Source: a virus. From it: a stretch of 45,858 nt of DNA. The notes under the pieces were generated by a model. The model did no database searches and was not told the DNA's origin. It saw only the letters and a program-made list of their open reading frames with translations. Shown piece by piece: positions 34,152 to 40,609 of this stretch. Both the position numbers and the translations under genes were made by a program. The stretch lies in the IMG/VR virus record IMGVR_UViG_3300033571_004214, positions 1-45,858 of that record, one strand, 5' to 3'. The first letter of the stretch is position 1. The number at the start of each line of letters is the position of its first letter.

Positions 34152-34589
34152 ATGATTAACACTACTGATATCACTATCAAACTCACCGATCGCCAATTCA
34201 GCCAATTGATCGATCTCTTCATCGACTCCGCGTTTGTATCGACCGCTAATTACACTAGCGTCCCGACTGGCGCTGACGGTAAGCGATCACTCTTGCTGAT
34301 CCCATCCTACGCGCGGATCTGGGCGCTCTACGATTCCGCGTTCAAAGGTTCGCTCCGTCAGAACCTCACGGTCAAGAATTTACTCGCGTGGGAATCCGAG
34401 ATCCAAGAGATCCTCTCCGCGACCGTTGCCGATCTTGCTAAGCGCATCACCGATCAGAATGAAAATTCTTTCGAGGGTCGCTACAGTACTCAGGAGATCA
34501 TCAAGATCATCGGTCAGCGCAATCGCAATGTCGCGCTTGTGATCGACATCCTCCAGTCCCATAACATCGCGATCCCTGATGTCCGCTAA
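34152..34589 (+). CDS. Hypothetical early protein
   Basis: 145 residues. An upstream in-frame ATG (34077) would put the promoter inside the gene, so 34152 is preferred. It is mostly helical (DRQFSQLIDLFIDSAFVST; LLAWESEIQEILSATVADLA; YSTQEIIKIIGQRNRNVALV). No family recognised. The leader is pyrimidine- and A-rich (ctactacaacaATG) with no Shine-Dalgarno. Confidence 0.6.
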   Translation: MINTTDITIKLTDRQFSQLIDLFIDSAFVSTANYTSVPTGADGKRSLLLIPSYARIWALYDSAFKGSLRQNLTVKNLLAWESEIQEILSATVADLAKRITDQNENSFEGRYSTQEIIKIIGQRNRNVALVIDILQSHNIAIPDVR

Positions 34590-34619
34590 TTTCCCTAAAC
34601 CCAATACACATACACTACT

Positions 34620-35498
34620 ATGAAAACCATCCAGTTAGATAAAAAGTTACTCCCTGCGATCAAGTCGATCGCTCAAGGATCCAGCGGTCCTGATCTTAAG
34701 ATCGCTGAGGATCAGATCATCCAGTCCGTACTCGATCACGCTAAGCAGATCGGCATCGCTGACGCGATCGTGTTTACACGATCCTTTGCGGTCCTCTATG
34801 TTGAGCCTCAGTCGCGTTTAAAGATCACGATCGATCCAGAAAAGATTCCCCAGTACATCGAGTTCCTCAAGATCAACACCGAGATCTTTAGACTCGCTGA
34901 CGATCGTGCCGAGATCCTTGAGAACTACTGGCGCTCACCTGAGCGGATCAAGAACGAACACTTCTGGTTACGCGCCTCACGGATCGCGACTCTCAATCGC
35001 TGGGCTAGTTACAGACCATTAGATTGGAAGCACCCTGAATCAGTTTCATCCGAGGGCAAAGTTTACACCGATGAGGACATTCGCAATTACCAAGCGCAAA
35101 TTAAAACCGATCAAGTTTTATTCGATGCGAATGCCAACCGATTCAATGCCTACTTAGAAACTGGCAGATCCGCGGATAGCAGAGATCGTAACCTCGCGGT
35201 TAAGACTATAATCGAGAAGATCATCGAGGCTATTAATGAAGTCCTTGAAGGCATCGATCGCAGACTTGAATGGACCAAGGAGTACCGCGCTCAACTCACC
35301 CCTGAGTACATCGCGCAATACATTCATACTAAGAAAACTAACGCGTTGCAAAGCGCGCAAGTGCAGGCGCTCGTTAAAGAGATCGGCTACCCGATCGCGC
35401 GCGATTCCAATAGCCTAGCGCTGGATCAGATCCCCCACGACCTGAAGGTTCAGATCCTGAATCTGATCATCGCCAACAAGCAGGAGGCTAAGATCTAA
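34620..35498 (+). CDS. Hypothetical early protein, 292 residues
   Basis: One of the largest unrecognised early proteins. It is helical throughout, with a first domain (KLLPAIKSIAQGSSGPDLKI; FTRSFAVLYVEPQSRLKITI), a Trp-containing middle (LENYWRSPERIKNEHFWLRA) and a long charged C-terminal helix (IIEKIIEAINEVLEGIDRRL). It starts 30 bases after a stop whose leader begins TAATTTCC, like the repeat at 32962. Its stop overlaps the next start (TAATG). Function unknown. Confidence 0.6.
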   Translation: MKTIQLDKKLLPAIKSIAQGSSGPDLKIAEDQIIQSVLDHAKQIGIADAIVFTRSFAVLYVEPQSRLKITIDPEKIPQYIEFLKINTEIFRLADDRAEILENYWRSPERIKNEHFWLRASRIATLNRWASYRPLDWKHPESVSSEGKVYTDEDIRNYQAQIKTDQVLFDANANRFNAYLETGRSADSRDRNLAVKTIIEKIIEAINEVLEGIDRRLEWTKEYRAQLTPEYIAQYIHTKKTNALQSAQVQALVKEIGYPIARDSNSLALDQIPHDLKVQILNLIIANKQEAKI

Positions 35499-35635
35499 TG
35501 GAGATCTTATTCCTCCTCGCGCTTTGGATCTTTGTTGAAGTCATTCCTATCACACTAAAATTAATCTATAAGATTGCGATCGTAACCGCACTCGCTTGGA
35601 TCCTCGCTAAATTCTACACCCACGAAAATGAGTAA
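35498..35635 (+). CDS. 45-residue membrane protein
   Basis: A short gene squeezed between two others by overlaps (TAATG at its start, ATGAGTAA at its end). It is almost entirely hydrophobic (FLLALWIFVEVIPITLKLIY, then IAIVTALAWILAKFY) with an acidic tail THENE, so one long or two short membrane helices. Double translational coupling supports it being real. Small early membrane peptides in phages often inhibit host envelope functions or superinfection; no specific role can be assigned. Confidence 0.6.
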   Translation: MEILFLLALWIFVEVIPITLKLIYKIAIVTALAWILAKFYTHENE

Positions 35636-36608
35636 CACACCCATCAACATCCACGATCTCGTTAAGTTGAATCTCACCGCGTTCCGCGCGTTGAGCGATG
35701 AGATCCTCACTGAAGCGGTTCCCTTGCTCCGCGCTGAAGCCAAGCGCCTGCACCAAGTAGCCGAGTCTACGCAGACTACCGCCAAGTATATTTGGGACGA
35801 TCAGCGCGCCAAGGCATATGCCGAATACAACCTCTACGCGGATCGTACGGAGATCGCTGAGCGCATACCCAAGAAGCGTAAGGCTGAGCGCGAGAAGCAA
35901 GCGCGCAAGGCTTTGCGTGAAGGCAAGAAAGTCGCGACCGAGGAGAAAGAGATCCTGATCGCGCCCTCGATCGAGATCATTTACACCGTGCTTGAGGTTG
36001 CTCGCGATCGGATCGCTGAGCGGATCCTAGATCGTTATCAGGCATCGTTCACCGATCTGCTCGATCGCTACAACAAAGTGCTTGCAGAAGGTCGCGTGGA
36101 TCGCGCCACTGGCGAACGCAAAGAAGCGACCCTGAGAAATTTCTACGATGCCTGCTCGTACATCGTAAAGGGATCACCAGTGTACGAACATTTCTTTGAG
36201 CCATCGCCTGAGTACCGATCGAGATCATCGCACGATCCGCTGATCGAATCTCCTGCACGATCCTTGTCCGCGATCACGATGGTGCTAAAGCCTTTGGCTA
36301 AGCGCGAGGCTGATCACTTTGTGAAGTCGTACTCGTACCGCGTGGTCGAGCGCACGATCGAGCGCCACTACGCATCGACCAAGCACACGACTTGCGAGAT
36401 CACAAAAGCGATCAGCAACAACAGGATCTGGGACGGTGCCACGATCGATGTCACCGTGATCTCCGAGGGATCCGAGTACACCTACAAGTTCGAGACTAAG
36501 TGCATCTTGAACTTCTCCAAGTTCGGCAGACCCTTCAACCAGTTCCCTACGCGTGAGATCCGATCCACTTGGGAGCCTGAGGATCAGGAGTCCAACTGGA
36601 AGGGCTAG
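35628..36608 (+). CDS. Hypothetical early protein, 326 residues
   Basis: A charged helical N-terminal half (AVPLLRAEAKRLHQVAESTQ; RKAEREKQARKALREGKKVA; VARDRIAERILDRYQASFTD) precedes a more globular C-terminal half (EADHFVKSYSYRVVERTIER; IDVTVISEGSEYTYKFETKC). The first half reads like a long coiled coil. A YTYKF segment resembles one in the protein at 32539. It is rich in GATC. Function unknown. Confidence 0.6.
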   Translation: MSNTPINIHDLVKLNLTAFRALSDEILTEAVPLLRAEAKRLHQVAESTQTTAKYIWDDQRAKAYAEYNLYADRTEIAERIPKKRKAEREKQARKALREGKKVATEEKEILIAPSIEIIYTVLEVARDRIAERILDRYQASFTDLLDRYNKVLAEGRVDRATGERKEATLRNFYDACSYIVKGSPVYEHFFEPSPEYRSRSSHDPLIESPARSLSAITMVLKPLAKREADHFVKSYSYRVVERTIERHYASTKHTTCEITKAISNNRIWDGATIDVTVISEGSEYTYKFETKCILNFSKFGRPFNQFPTREIRSTWEPEDQESNWKG

Positions 36609-36687
36609 GATCCGATCCTAGGCGGTTTGCTAGCCTAGTCCTTAATCGGGCTGGGCTAGCCTGTTTTAGGGGGTCTAAATCCAGCGC
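36609..36687 (+). other. Short intergenic region with a weak hairpin
   Basis: CTAGGC (36618-36623) and GCCTAG (36633-36638) can pair as a 6-bp stem with a 9-base loop; GGGCTAGCCTGTTTT follows at 36653-36667. It may be a weak terminator ahead of promoter 36688, but the T-run is not directly after the stem. Confidence 0.3.
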
Positions 36688-36716
36688 TTGACATCCAGTG
36701 GAAGATCTGATCTAGT
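36688..36716 (+). promoter_or_regulatory. Phage promoter 4 of the repeated early family
   Basis: GCGCTTGACA, a 17-base spacer (GTGGAAGATCTGA at its end), then TCTAGT, 15 bases ahead of the ATG at 36732. The spacer carries AGATCTGATCT, matching the copy at 38890. Confidence 0.75.
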
Positions 36717-36731
36717 CCTGATCCTACACCT

Positions 36732-37853
36732 ATGAGCAACATCCATAAGCCCTCCCAGTTCATCCCTGAAGACTACACCGTGATCGATTACATCGATGCG
36801 AACGAGCCTGCGAATATTTCCAGCGCGTTCAAGTATCTCTCCGATCAAGGTCACGATGGCGCGCGCCTTCAAGTCCAGTCCGAGATCACCGCGTTCTACG
36901 ATCTCTGCGAAAAGTATTTCGGTGTGCGATCCGCGCCTTGCGTATGCGATCACTGCGGAAAGTACGCGCGCTACTTTGCGGTCGCGTTCCATAAGCCAAC
37001 CAACAAGCACATCGCGGTCGGTCACATTTGCGCGGACAATCGCTTGGGCATTAGCACGGATCAGTTCCGCTGGAATCGCCTCGCTGAGCGCGCCAAGGCT
37101 ACTGCAACCGAGATCGCGCGATCCACTGCGCTGATCGAACTCGAAACTAAGGATCCTGAGTTACACCGCGCGTGGTTACAAGCACACGCTGATGATAAGG
37201 ATCGTGCAGGCGCGATCGCTCGCGAATCTGCGATCCTGAATGTCGTTGACGATCGCGATGTTAAATCGATCAGCGATATCTTCAACCGTGGGATCTATTT
37301 CCTTTCATCCGTTGCCGATCGCGTTCGCAAAGAAAATTTCCGCGCCAGCGAAAAGCAACGCGCAGTCCTGATCAGCGGACTCGCCAAGTCGCGTGAGTTC
37401 GCGATCCAAGCGCTTAGCCGTAACACTGGCTACCGCGCACACGCGATCGCCAAGGCTGAGTTAGGCGCTAACGCTCCAGTCCTGAGCGGTCGGATCCTGA
37501 TCCGCGGAAAGATCGCGTCCTTCAAGTACATCGAGTCCGAGGAATGGGGATCCACGCTGAAGTTCACGATCCACCTGCCCAGCGGTCAAACCGTGTTCGC
37601 TTCAGTGCCTAGCCTGCTCTTGGTATGGACAGGCACCAGCGCTGACCGTGAAGCCCCTTGGCGCGCCACTGTAGGCGATACCGTAGAGTTCACCGCCACG
37701 GTCGAGCAGTCGAACCGCGATCCCCTCTTCTACTTTGGATCTAGACCTACCGTTACCAAAGCCTACAAGGCTTGGCTTAACACGATCCCCGACACCTCCG
37801 AGGCTGAGGCGATCAAGATCGGTGTAAAGCCCTACGAGGTGCCTAGCGCTTAG
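36732..37853 (+). CDS. Zinc-finger plus OB-fold-like protein, possibly single-strand DNA or RNA binding
   Basis: 373 residues. Residues about 68-105 hold a probable zinc site (APCVCDHCGKYAR, then AVGHICADNRLG, with C, C, C and H-x-C). A charged helical middle follows (about 110-215). The C-terminal 125 residues have an OB-like beta barrel pattern (VLSGRILIRGKIASFKYIES; STLKFTIHLPSGQTVFASVP; GDTVEFTATVEQSNRDPLFY). Proteins of this plan occur in phages and plasmids of diverse bacteria without a settled function. Nucleic-acid binding is the best inference. It has its own promoter, so it is probably made early and in quantity. Confidence 0.6.
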   Translation: MSNIHKPSQFIPEDYTVIDYIDANEPANISSAFKYLSDQGHDGARLQVQSEITAFYDLCEKYFGVRSAPCVCDHCGKYARYFAVAFHKPTNKHIAVGHICADNRLGISTDQFRWNRLAERAKATATEIARSTALIELETKDPELHRAWLQAHADDKDRAGAIARESAILNVVDDRDVKSISDIFNRGIYFLSSVADRVRKENFRASEKQRAVLISGLAKSREFAIQALSRNTGYRAHAIAKAELGANAPVLSGRILIRGKIASFKYIESEEWGSTLKFTIHLPSGQTVFASVPSLLLVWTGTSADREAPWRATVGDTVEFTATVEQSNRDPLFYFGSRPTVTKAYKAWLNTIPDTSEAEAIKIGVKPYEVPSA

Positions 37854-37857
37854 GCGC

Positions 37858-37886
37858 TTGACATCCAGTCGAACATATGATCCACT
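37858..37886 (+). promoter_or_regulatory. Phage promoter 5 of the repeated early family
   Basis: GCGCTTGACA, a 17-base spacer ending GAACATATGA, then TCCACT, 13 bases before the ATG at 37900. It begins four bases after the previous stop, so the genes are packed around promoters. Confidence 0.75.
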
Positions 37887-37899
37887 GTCTCCCTTCCCT

Positions 37900-38319
37900 A
37901 TGAATACTACATCCATCATCCCTGCCCAGAAACAACAAGATCTCGCGCTCGCTAAGCGCGCGGTCCTCATCGCTCAGCGTGATCTCGCTCGCGTTGAACA
38001 CGATATTAAACACATCGAGTTGAACGCTGAAGTCGATCGCCTCAGCAAAGCGCACGATGCGATCCGCGCGACATATCTCGCGCAGTACGCTGAGTACGAT
38101 ATCGCTTTTAATTTAGCAACGAACCCATCCACGCGCACGGCTGAGAATAGCGCCAAGTACCAAGAATTATATAGCGCGCACAAAGAACTTGATGCCCAAG
38201 TCGCGATCGCGTGGAGCGCGTGGGAAACTGTAGCCAAGGCTCGCTCACGCTCTTGGACCACATATCGCAGATCGCAAGCGCAGTACCGCGCCAAGATCGA
38301 TGCGTTAGATCCTAAATAA
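37900..38319 (+). CDS. Coiled-coil hypothetical protein
   Basis: 139 residues starting at 37900, after the promoter; an in-frame ATG at 37858-side sequence overlaps the promoter and is rejected. The protein is almost wholly helical (QQDLALAKRAVLIAQRDLAR; DIKHIELNAEVDRLSKAHDA; AWETVAKARSRSWTTYRRSQ) with heptad-like spacing. Ala and Arg dominate, partly because GCG-ATC and CGC/GAT words are favoured in this DNA. Function unknown. Confidence 0.55.
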   Translation: MNTTSIIPAQKQQDLALAKRAVLIAQRDLARVEHDIKHIELNAEVDRLSKAHDAIRATYLAQYAEYDIAFNLATNPSTRTAENSAKYQELYSAHKELDAQVAIAWSAWETVAKARSRSWTTYRRSQAQYRAKIDALDPK

Positions 38320-38344
38320 TTTCCACCCAGCACCTACGCATATG
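38317..38344 (+). repeat. 28-bp stop-to-start leader repeat, copy B
   Basis: Identical to 32962-32989, spanning the TAA of the preceding gene and the ATG of the next. The flanking genes of the two copies are not alike, so the leader itself appears to be the conserved unit. Confidence 0.85.
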
Positions 38345-38557
38345 ACCCCAGAACAAATCCATAACGGTAACAAGAAGGATCTCGCCAAGGCTCGCAAAGT
38401 CTTGCGGATCCTTTCGCACAAGTACATCGATGGCGATCCACGCGTGACCGAATCAATGCTCGCCACGGCATCGATCGCGGTCGCGCACGGTGAGCGCGCT
38501 GAGAACGCGTCACGATCCGCGTTGCTCGCTTCACTTAACATCCTCAACATCAAATGA
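38342..38557 (+). CDS. Small hypothetical protein
   Basis: 71 residues, helical and basic at first (DLAKARKVLRILSHKYIDGD), then Ala/Ser-rich (ESMLATASIAVAHGERAENA). Start set by the leader repeat; ATGA overlap with the next gene. Unknown function. Confidence 0.5.
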   Translation: MTPEQIHNGNKKDLAKARKVLRILSHKYIDGDPRVTESMLATASIAVAHGERAENASRSALLASLNILNIK

Positions 38558-38820
38558 AAAAAGTCCTCCCAAGCGATTACCACGCTCACCTGATCACGAT
38601 CGCTGAGAACGACCTCAGGATCGCTCGCAAGGCGGTCCTAGAGTTCGTTGGCGCTCATCCTGAGTTGATCCCAGTCGATGAGGATCAGATCACCGATGAG
38701 GTCATCGATCCAGCCGATCAGGTCCACTTGGATCTGCTCCGATCCGAGGCTAACGATTGCCTTGAGATCCTCGAATGGCTCAGGCTCGTAGCGCCCAACG
38801 ATCAGTTCGAGATCCGATGA
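38554..38820 (+). CDS. Small acidic hypothetical protein
   Basis: 88 residues, acidic in the middle and end (VGAHPELIPVDEDQITDEVI; LLRSEANDCLEILEWLRLVA). Coupled upstream and downstream by ATGA. Small acidic early phage proteins are often inhibitors or DNA mimics, but nothing here proves it. Confidence 0.5.
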   Translation: MKKVLPSDYHAHLITIAENDLRIARKAVLEFVGAHPELIPVDEDQITDEVIDPADQVHLDLLRSEANDCLEILEWLRLVAPNDQFEIR

Positions 38821-38885
38821 CCCCTGAGGATATCACCGCGCTCGCGATCGCGATCCTGATCGCCCTGTTCCTGCCCTTTGACTAG
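38817..38885 (+). CDS. Possible 22-residue membrane peptide
   Basis: MTPEDITALAIAILIALFLP followed by two residues and a stop. It overlaps the previous stop (ATGA) and is one membrane helix. It ends immediately before the promoter at 38890, with no spare bases, which argues that the frame is used. Such short frames arise by chance, so the call is tentative. Confidence 0.35.
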   Translation: MTPEDITALAIAILIALFLPFD

Positions 38886-38889
38886 GCGC

Positions 38890-38918
38890 TTGACAGATCC
38901 TAGAAGATCTGATCTACT
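38890..38918 (+). promoter_or_regulatory. Phage promoter 6 of the repeated early family
   Basis: GCGCTTGACA, a 17-base spacer (TAGAAGATCTGA at its end), then TCTACT. The start codon at 38925 begins six bases after the -10 box, so the transcript may start at the ATG itself. Confidence 0.75.
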
Positions 38919-38924
38919 CCCAGT

Positions 38925-39233
38925 ATGACCACCAAGATCGACCTCCTAATCGCTGAGCGCACTCGCACTCGCGATCGTTTAATCTTCTGCTACCGCGCGC
39001 TTGAATCGTGCGATCGCTTACGCGTTAAGTATCGCGCGCTTAAGAAGTCCGCGATCGATGCAGAGCGCTGGAGCGCTGAGACTCGCTTAGAGTCGATCAC
39101 GATCCAAGTCGCGCAGTTCAAGGCTGAGATCGCCAAGATCAAAGCGTCCGTGCCTAACACCGACTTCTTCAAGGTCAACGCGCAGAGCGAGTACAAGTCA
39201 GTCGCTACAGGCGCTGAGTTCGCGCGGATCTAA
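38925..39233 (+). CDS. Hypothetical helical protein, probably from a leaderless mRNA
   Basis: 102 residues, helical and basic (LLIAERTRTRDRLIFCYRAL; IDAERWSAETRLESITIQVA; FKAEIAKIKASVPNTDFFKV). With a -10 box at 38913-38918, transcription would begin on or next to the ATG, leaving no room for a ribosome-binding site. Function unknown; similar in texture to the coiled-coil protein at 37900. Confidence 0.5.
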   Translation: MTTKIDLLIAERTRTRDRLIFCYRALESCDRLRVKYRALKKSAIDAERWSAETRLESITIQVAQFKAEIAKIKASVPNTDFFKVNAQSEYKSVATGAEFARI

Positions 39234-39254
39234 TTTCCACCCACACACAATATG
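39231..39254 (+). repeat. Shortened variant of the stop-to-start leader repeat
   Basis: TAATTTCCACCC followed by an A/C-rich run and ATATG; it shares its first 12 bases and its end with the 28-bp repeats at 32962 and 38317. It carries no Shine-Dalgarno. Confidence 0.65.
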
Positions 39255-39539
39255 CACCCATCCATCCAATCCGCGATCAAGGCACTCAGCCTCGCGCAGT
39301 TAGTCGAGCGCCAAGCGCACCGCTACGGTACGATCCAAGATCAGATCGAGGCTCGCACCAACAAGTTGATCTGCGCCAGCCTCGTAGAGTTAGCGCGCCT
39401 TGAGAATGTCGTACTGCCCAAGCGCCTCCAAGCATCGATCCAGCCGAACGCGACCACAATGGAAGCGGACGATCTGCACGACACCGAGCAACGGATCGCC
39501 AGCCTCAGGCACGACATCGCGCGACTCACCCAGTCCTGA
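39252..39539 (+). CDS. Hypothetical protein, last gene of the early block
   Basis: 95 residues, helical (SIQSAIKALSLAQLVERQAH; KLICASLVELARLENVVLPK; EQRIASLRHDIARLTQS). The C-terminal helix has heptad spacing. A terminator follows 30 bases after the stop. Function unknown. Confidence 0.5.
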   Translation: MHPSIQSAIKALSLAQLVERQAHRYGTIQDQIEARTNKLICASLVELARLENVVLPKRLQASIQPNATTMEADDLHDTEQRIASLRHDIARLTQS

Positions 39540-39568
39540 TCCATTCAGATCCGATCCCGATCCAACCC

Positions 39569-39594
39569 AAGGTCACTGTAAGGTGACCTTTTTT
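39569..39594 (+). terminator. Strong rho-independent terminator of the early block
   Basis: AAGGTCAC (39569-39576), loop TGTAAG, GTGACCTT (39583-39590), then TTTT: a perfect 8-bp stem with a run of six T counting the stem end. It closes the rightward early genes. Confidence 0.9.
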
Positions 39595-39893
39595 GTACCC
39601 CGATCAAACCAGCCCAGCCAGCCCACCAAAGCCTTGCAACCCGATCAGGCTAGCCCAGCACCCGATCAGCCCCTCCAATCCCTCCTAAGCAATTCCTATA
39701 CGGTCCAACACTTGGCGATAGCCAATCCCACCCATCCTTCGGATGATCCAATACGCGTGGCAATACCCCAAAAGAAGCGCGCTATAGCCCCTCAGGCTGA
39801 GGATCCTGATCGGCACGGCTCCTTGGATACCCCAGCCCAGCCCAAGCCCTCAGATCGCCTGCGCTATAACCGTGCCAAGTCACCGTACAGTTA
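39595..39893. other. C-rich non-coding region
   Basis: About 300 bases with no credible gene. The plus strand is strongly C-rich and G-poor, with many repeats of CAGCCC and CCCGATC (for example around 39613-39630 and 39836-39850). Small hairpins include catcc-ttc-ggatg near 39748 and ccgta-cagt-tacgg near 39883. Strand asymmetry of this kind is seen near replication or packaging sites, but no function can be assigned. Confidence 0.5.
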
Positions 39894-40091
39894 CGGCATA
39901 ACTTTGTCATAGTATGGCATAGTGGCACCTAAATATATCCGTGTCATAGCCCCGATCTTCCGTGTCATACAAATTTCAAAACTGTCATAGTTTGTCATAG
40001 GGTCGGGGGGATCAGGAAATTTTCTGTCATAAATTACGCTTTACGCATTTCAACAGAAGAAATTTTTTTGCAAAAGACTTGCTTTATGACA
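39894..40091. repeat. Array of TGTCATAG iteron-like repeats
   Basis: Eight direct copies of (T/C)G(T/G)CATA(G/A/C) start at 39894, 39905, 39915, 39942, 39963, 39983, 39993 and 40025, followed by one inverted copy TTATGACA at 40084-40091 just before the next gene. The steps are 11, 10, 27, 21, 20, 10 and 32 bases, mostly near multiples of a helical turn. This pattern fits a multi-site protein-binding region: a replication origin with iterons, or an operator for the gene at 40105. A G-run lies at 40005-40010. Related sites occur at 26578 and 40590. Confidence 0.75.
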
Positions 40092-40104
40092 AAGAGGTGA
40101 ACAT

Positions 40105-40569
40105 ATGAGCAGTATGGACATTAAAATTGAGGAATGTAGAGAAAGTGATCTGGCTAAAGCACTTAGCGTAACGCGTAAGGCTATGGTCGAGATCCGTAAG
40201 AATGTACTAAAGCCCGAAATTGATTGGTACAAAGAACAGACCAAAGCGCCCGATAGCCTCAAACCTGTCTGGTACACCAAGGCAGGTATGTTGAAGATCG
40301 CGCAACATTTTGGCATTCCGACAGAAGAAGTGTCAGAAAAAAAAATTTCTGCCGCTAACGCGGCACCTAGTACTTTGGTTTCAGTGAAAACAATCTTCCA
40401 AAGAAATACTAGAATGATCGAGGTTATCCACAATGGGGAACCCAAAAAAATGCGTGTGAAGGATGCGACTAAATGGATGGTAGGTATGGTAGTTGAAGCC
40501 AGATCAGAAGGTAACAACAGTGCGTTTCTGGTACCGCTTAAGAACCCTAGGTACAGGGGTAAATTTTAA
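40105..40569 (+). CDS. DNA-binding-like protein next to the iteron array
   Basis: 154 residues, with GAGGTG at 40094-40099 as a fair ribosome-binding site. The N-terminal half looks like a helix-turn-helix or MerR/phage-regulator domain (RESDLAKALSVTRKAMVEIR; KPVWYTKAGMLKIAQHFGI), and the C-terminal half is a small beta domain (STLVSVKTIFQRNTRMIEVI; MRVKDATKWMVGMVVEARSE). Adjacent repeats suggest it binds TGTCATA sites and regulates late genes or replication. A small terminase role is an alternative given the position upstream of the large subunit. Confidence 0.55.
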   Translation: MSSMDIKIEECRESDLAKALSVTRKAMVEIRKNVLKPEIDWYKEQTKAPDSLKPVWYTKAGMLKIAQHFGIPTEEVSEKKISAANAAPSTLVSVKTIFQRNTRMIEVIHNGEPKKMRVKDATKWMVGMVVEARSEGNNSAFLVPLKNPRYRGKF

Positions 40570-40573
40570 AAGT

Positions 40574-40601
40574 TTGACAACGGATCATTTTATGACACTA
40601 G
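40574..40601 (+). promoter_or_regulatory. Candidate promoter with an embedded TATGACA site
   Basis: TTGACA (40574-40579), 16 bases ending TTTATGA, then CACTAG. It resembles the early promoter family in layout, and TTATGACA (40590-40597) is the same word as in the iteron array, so the promoter could be controlled by the array-binding protein. Confidence 0.45.
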
Positions 40602-40609
40602 GATCCTTG

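Noticed and set aside
37602-38055. Minus-strand open frames in the GATC-rich block (several over 100 codons)
   Set aside because: GC-rich coding with few T/A codons leaves long antisense frames by chance. The plus-strand genes have coupled starts and promoters, and the minus frames overlap those promoters.
30436-39540. GATC excess as a simple copy of the cyanobacterial HIP1 element
   Set aside because: Full GCGATCGC occurs, but most GATC are in other contexts (GGATCC, AGATC, TGATC), so the unit under selection is GATC itself. A cyanobacterial host is possible but not shown.
39400-39912. A 170-codon plus-strand open frame through the early terminator and the C-rich region
   Set aside because: It runs across a clear terminator, overlaps the real gene 39252-39539 in another frame and has low-complexity Pro/Ser/Gln composition with no domain pattern.
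39894-40091. CRISPR array
   Set aside because: Repeat units are 8 bases with irregular short spacing and no spacers of constant length, so they are iteron- or operator-like.
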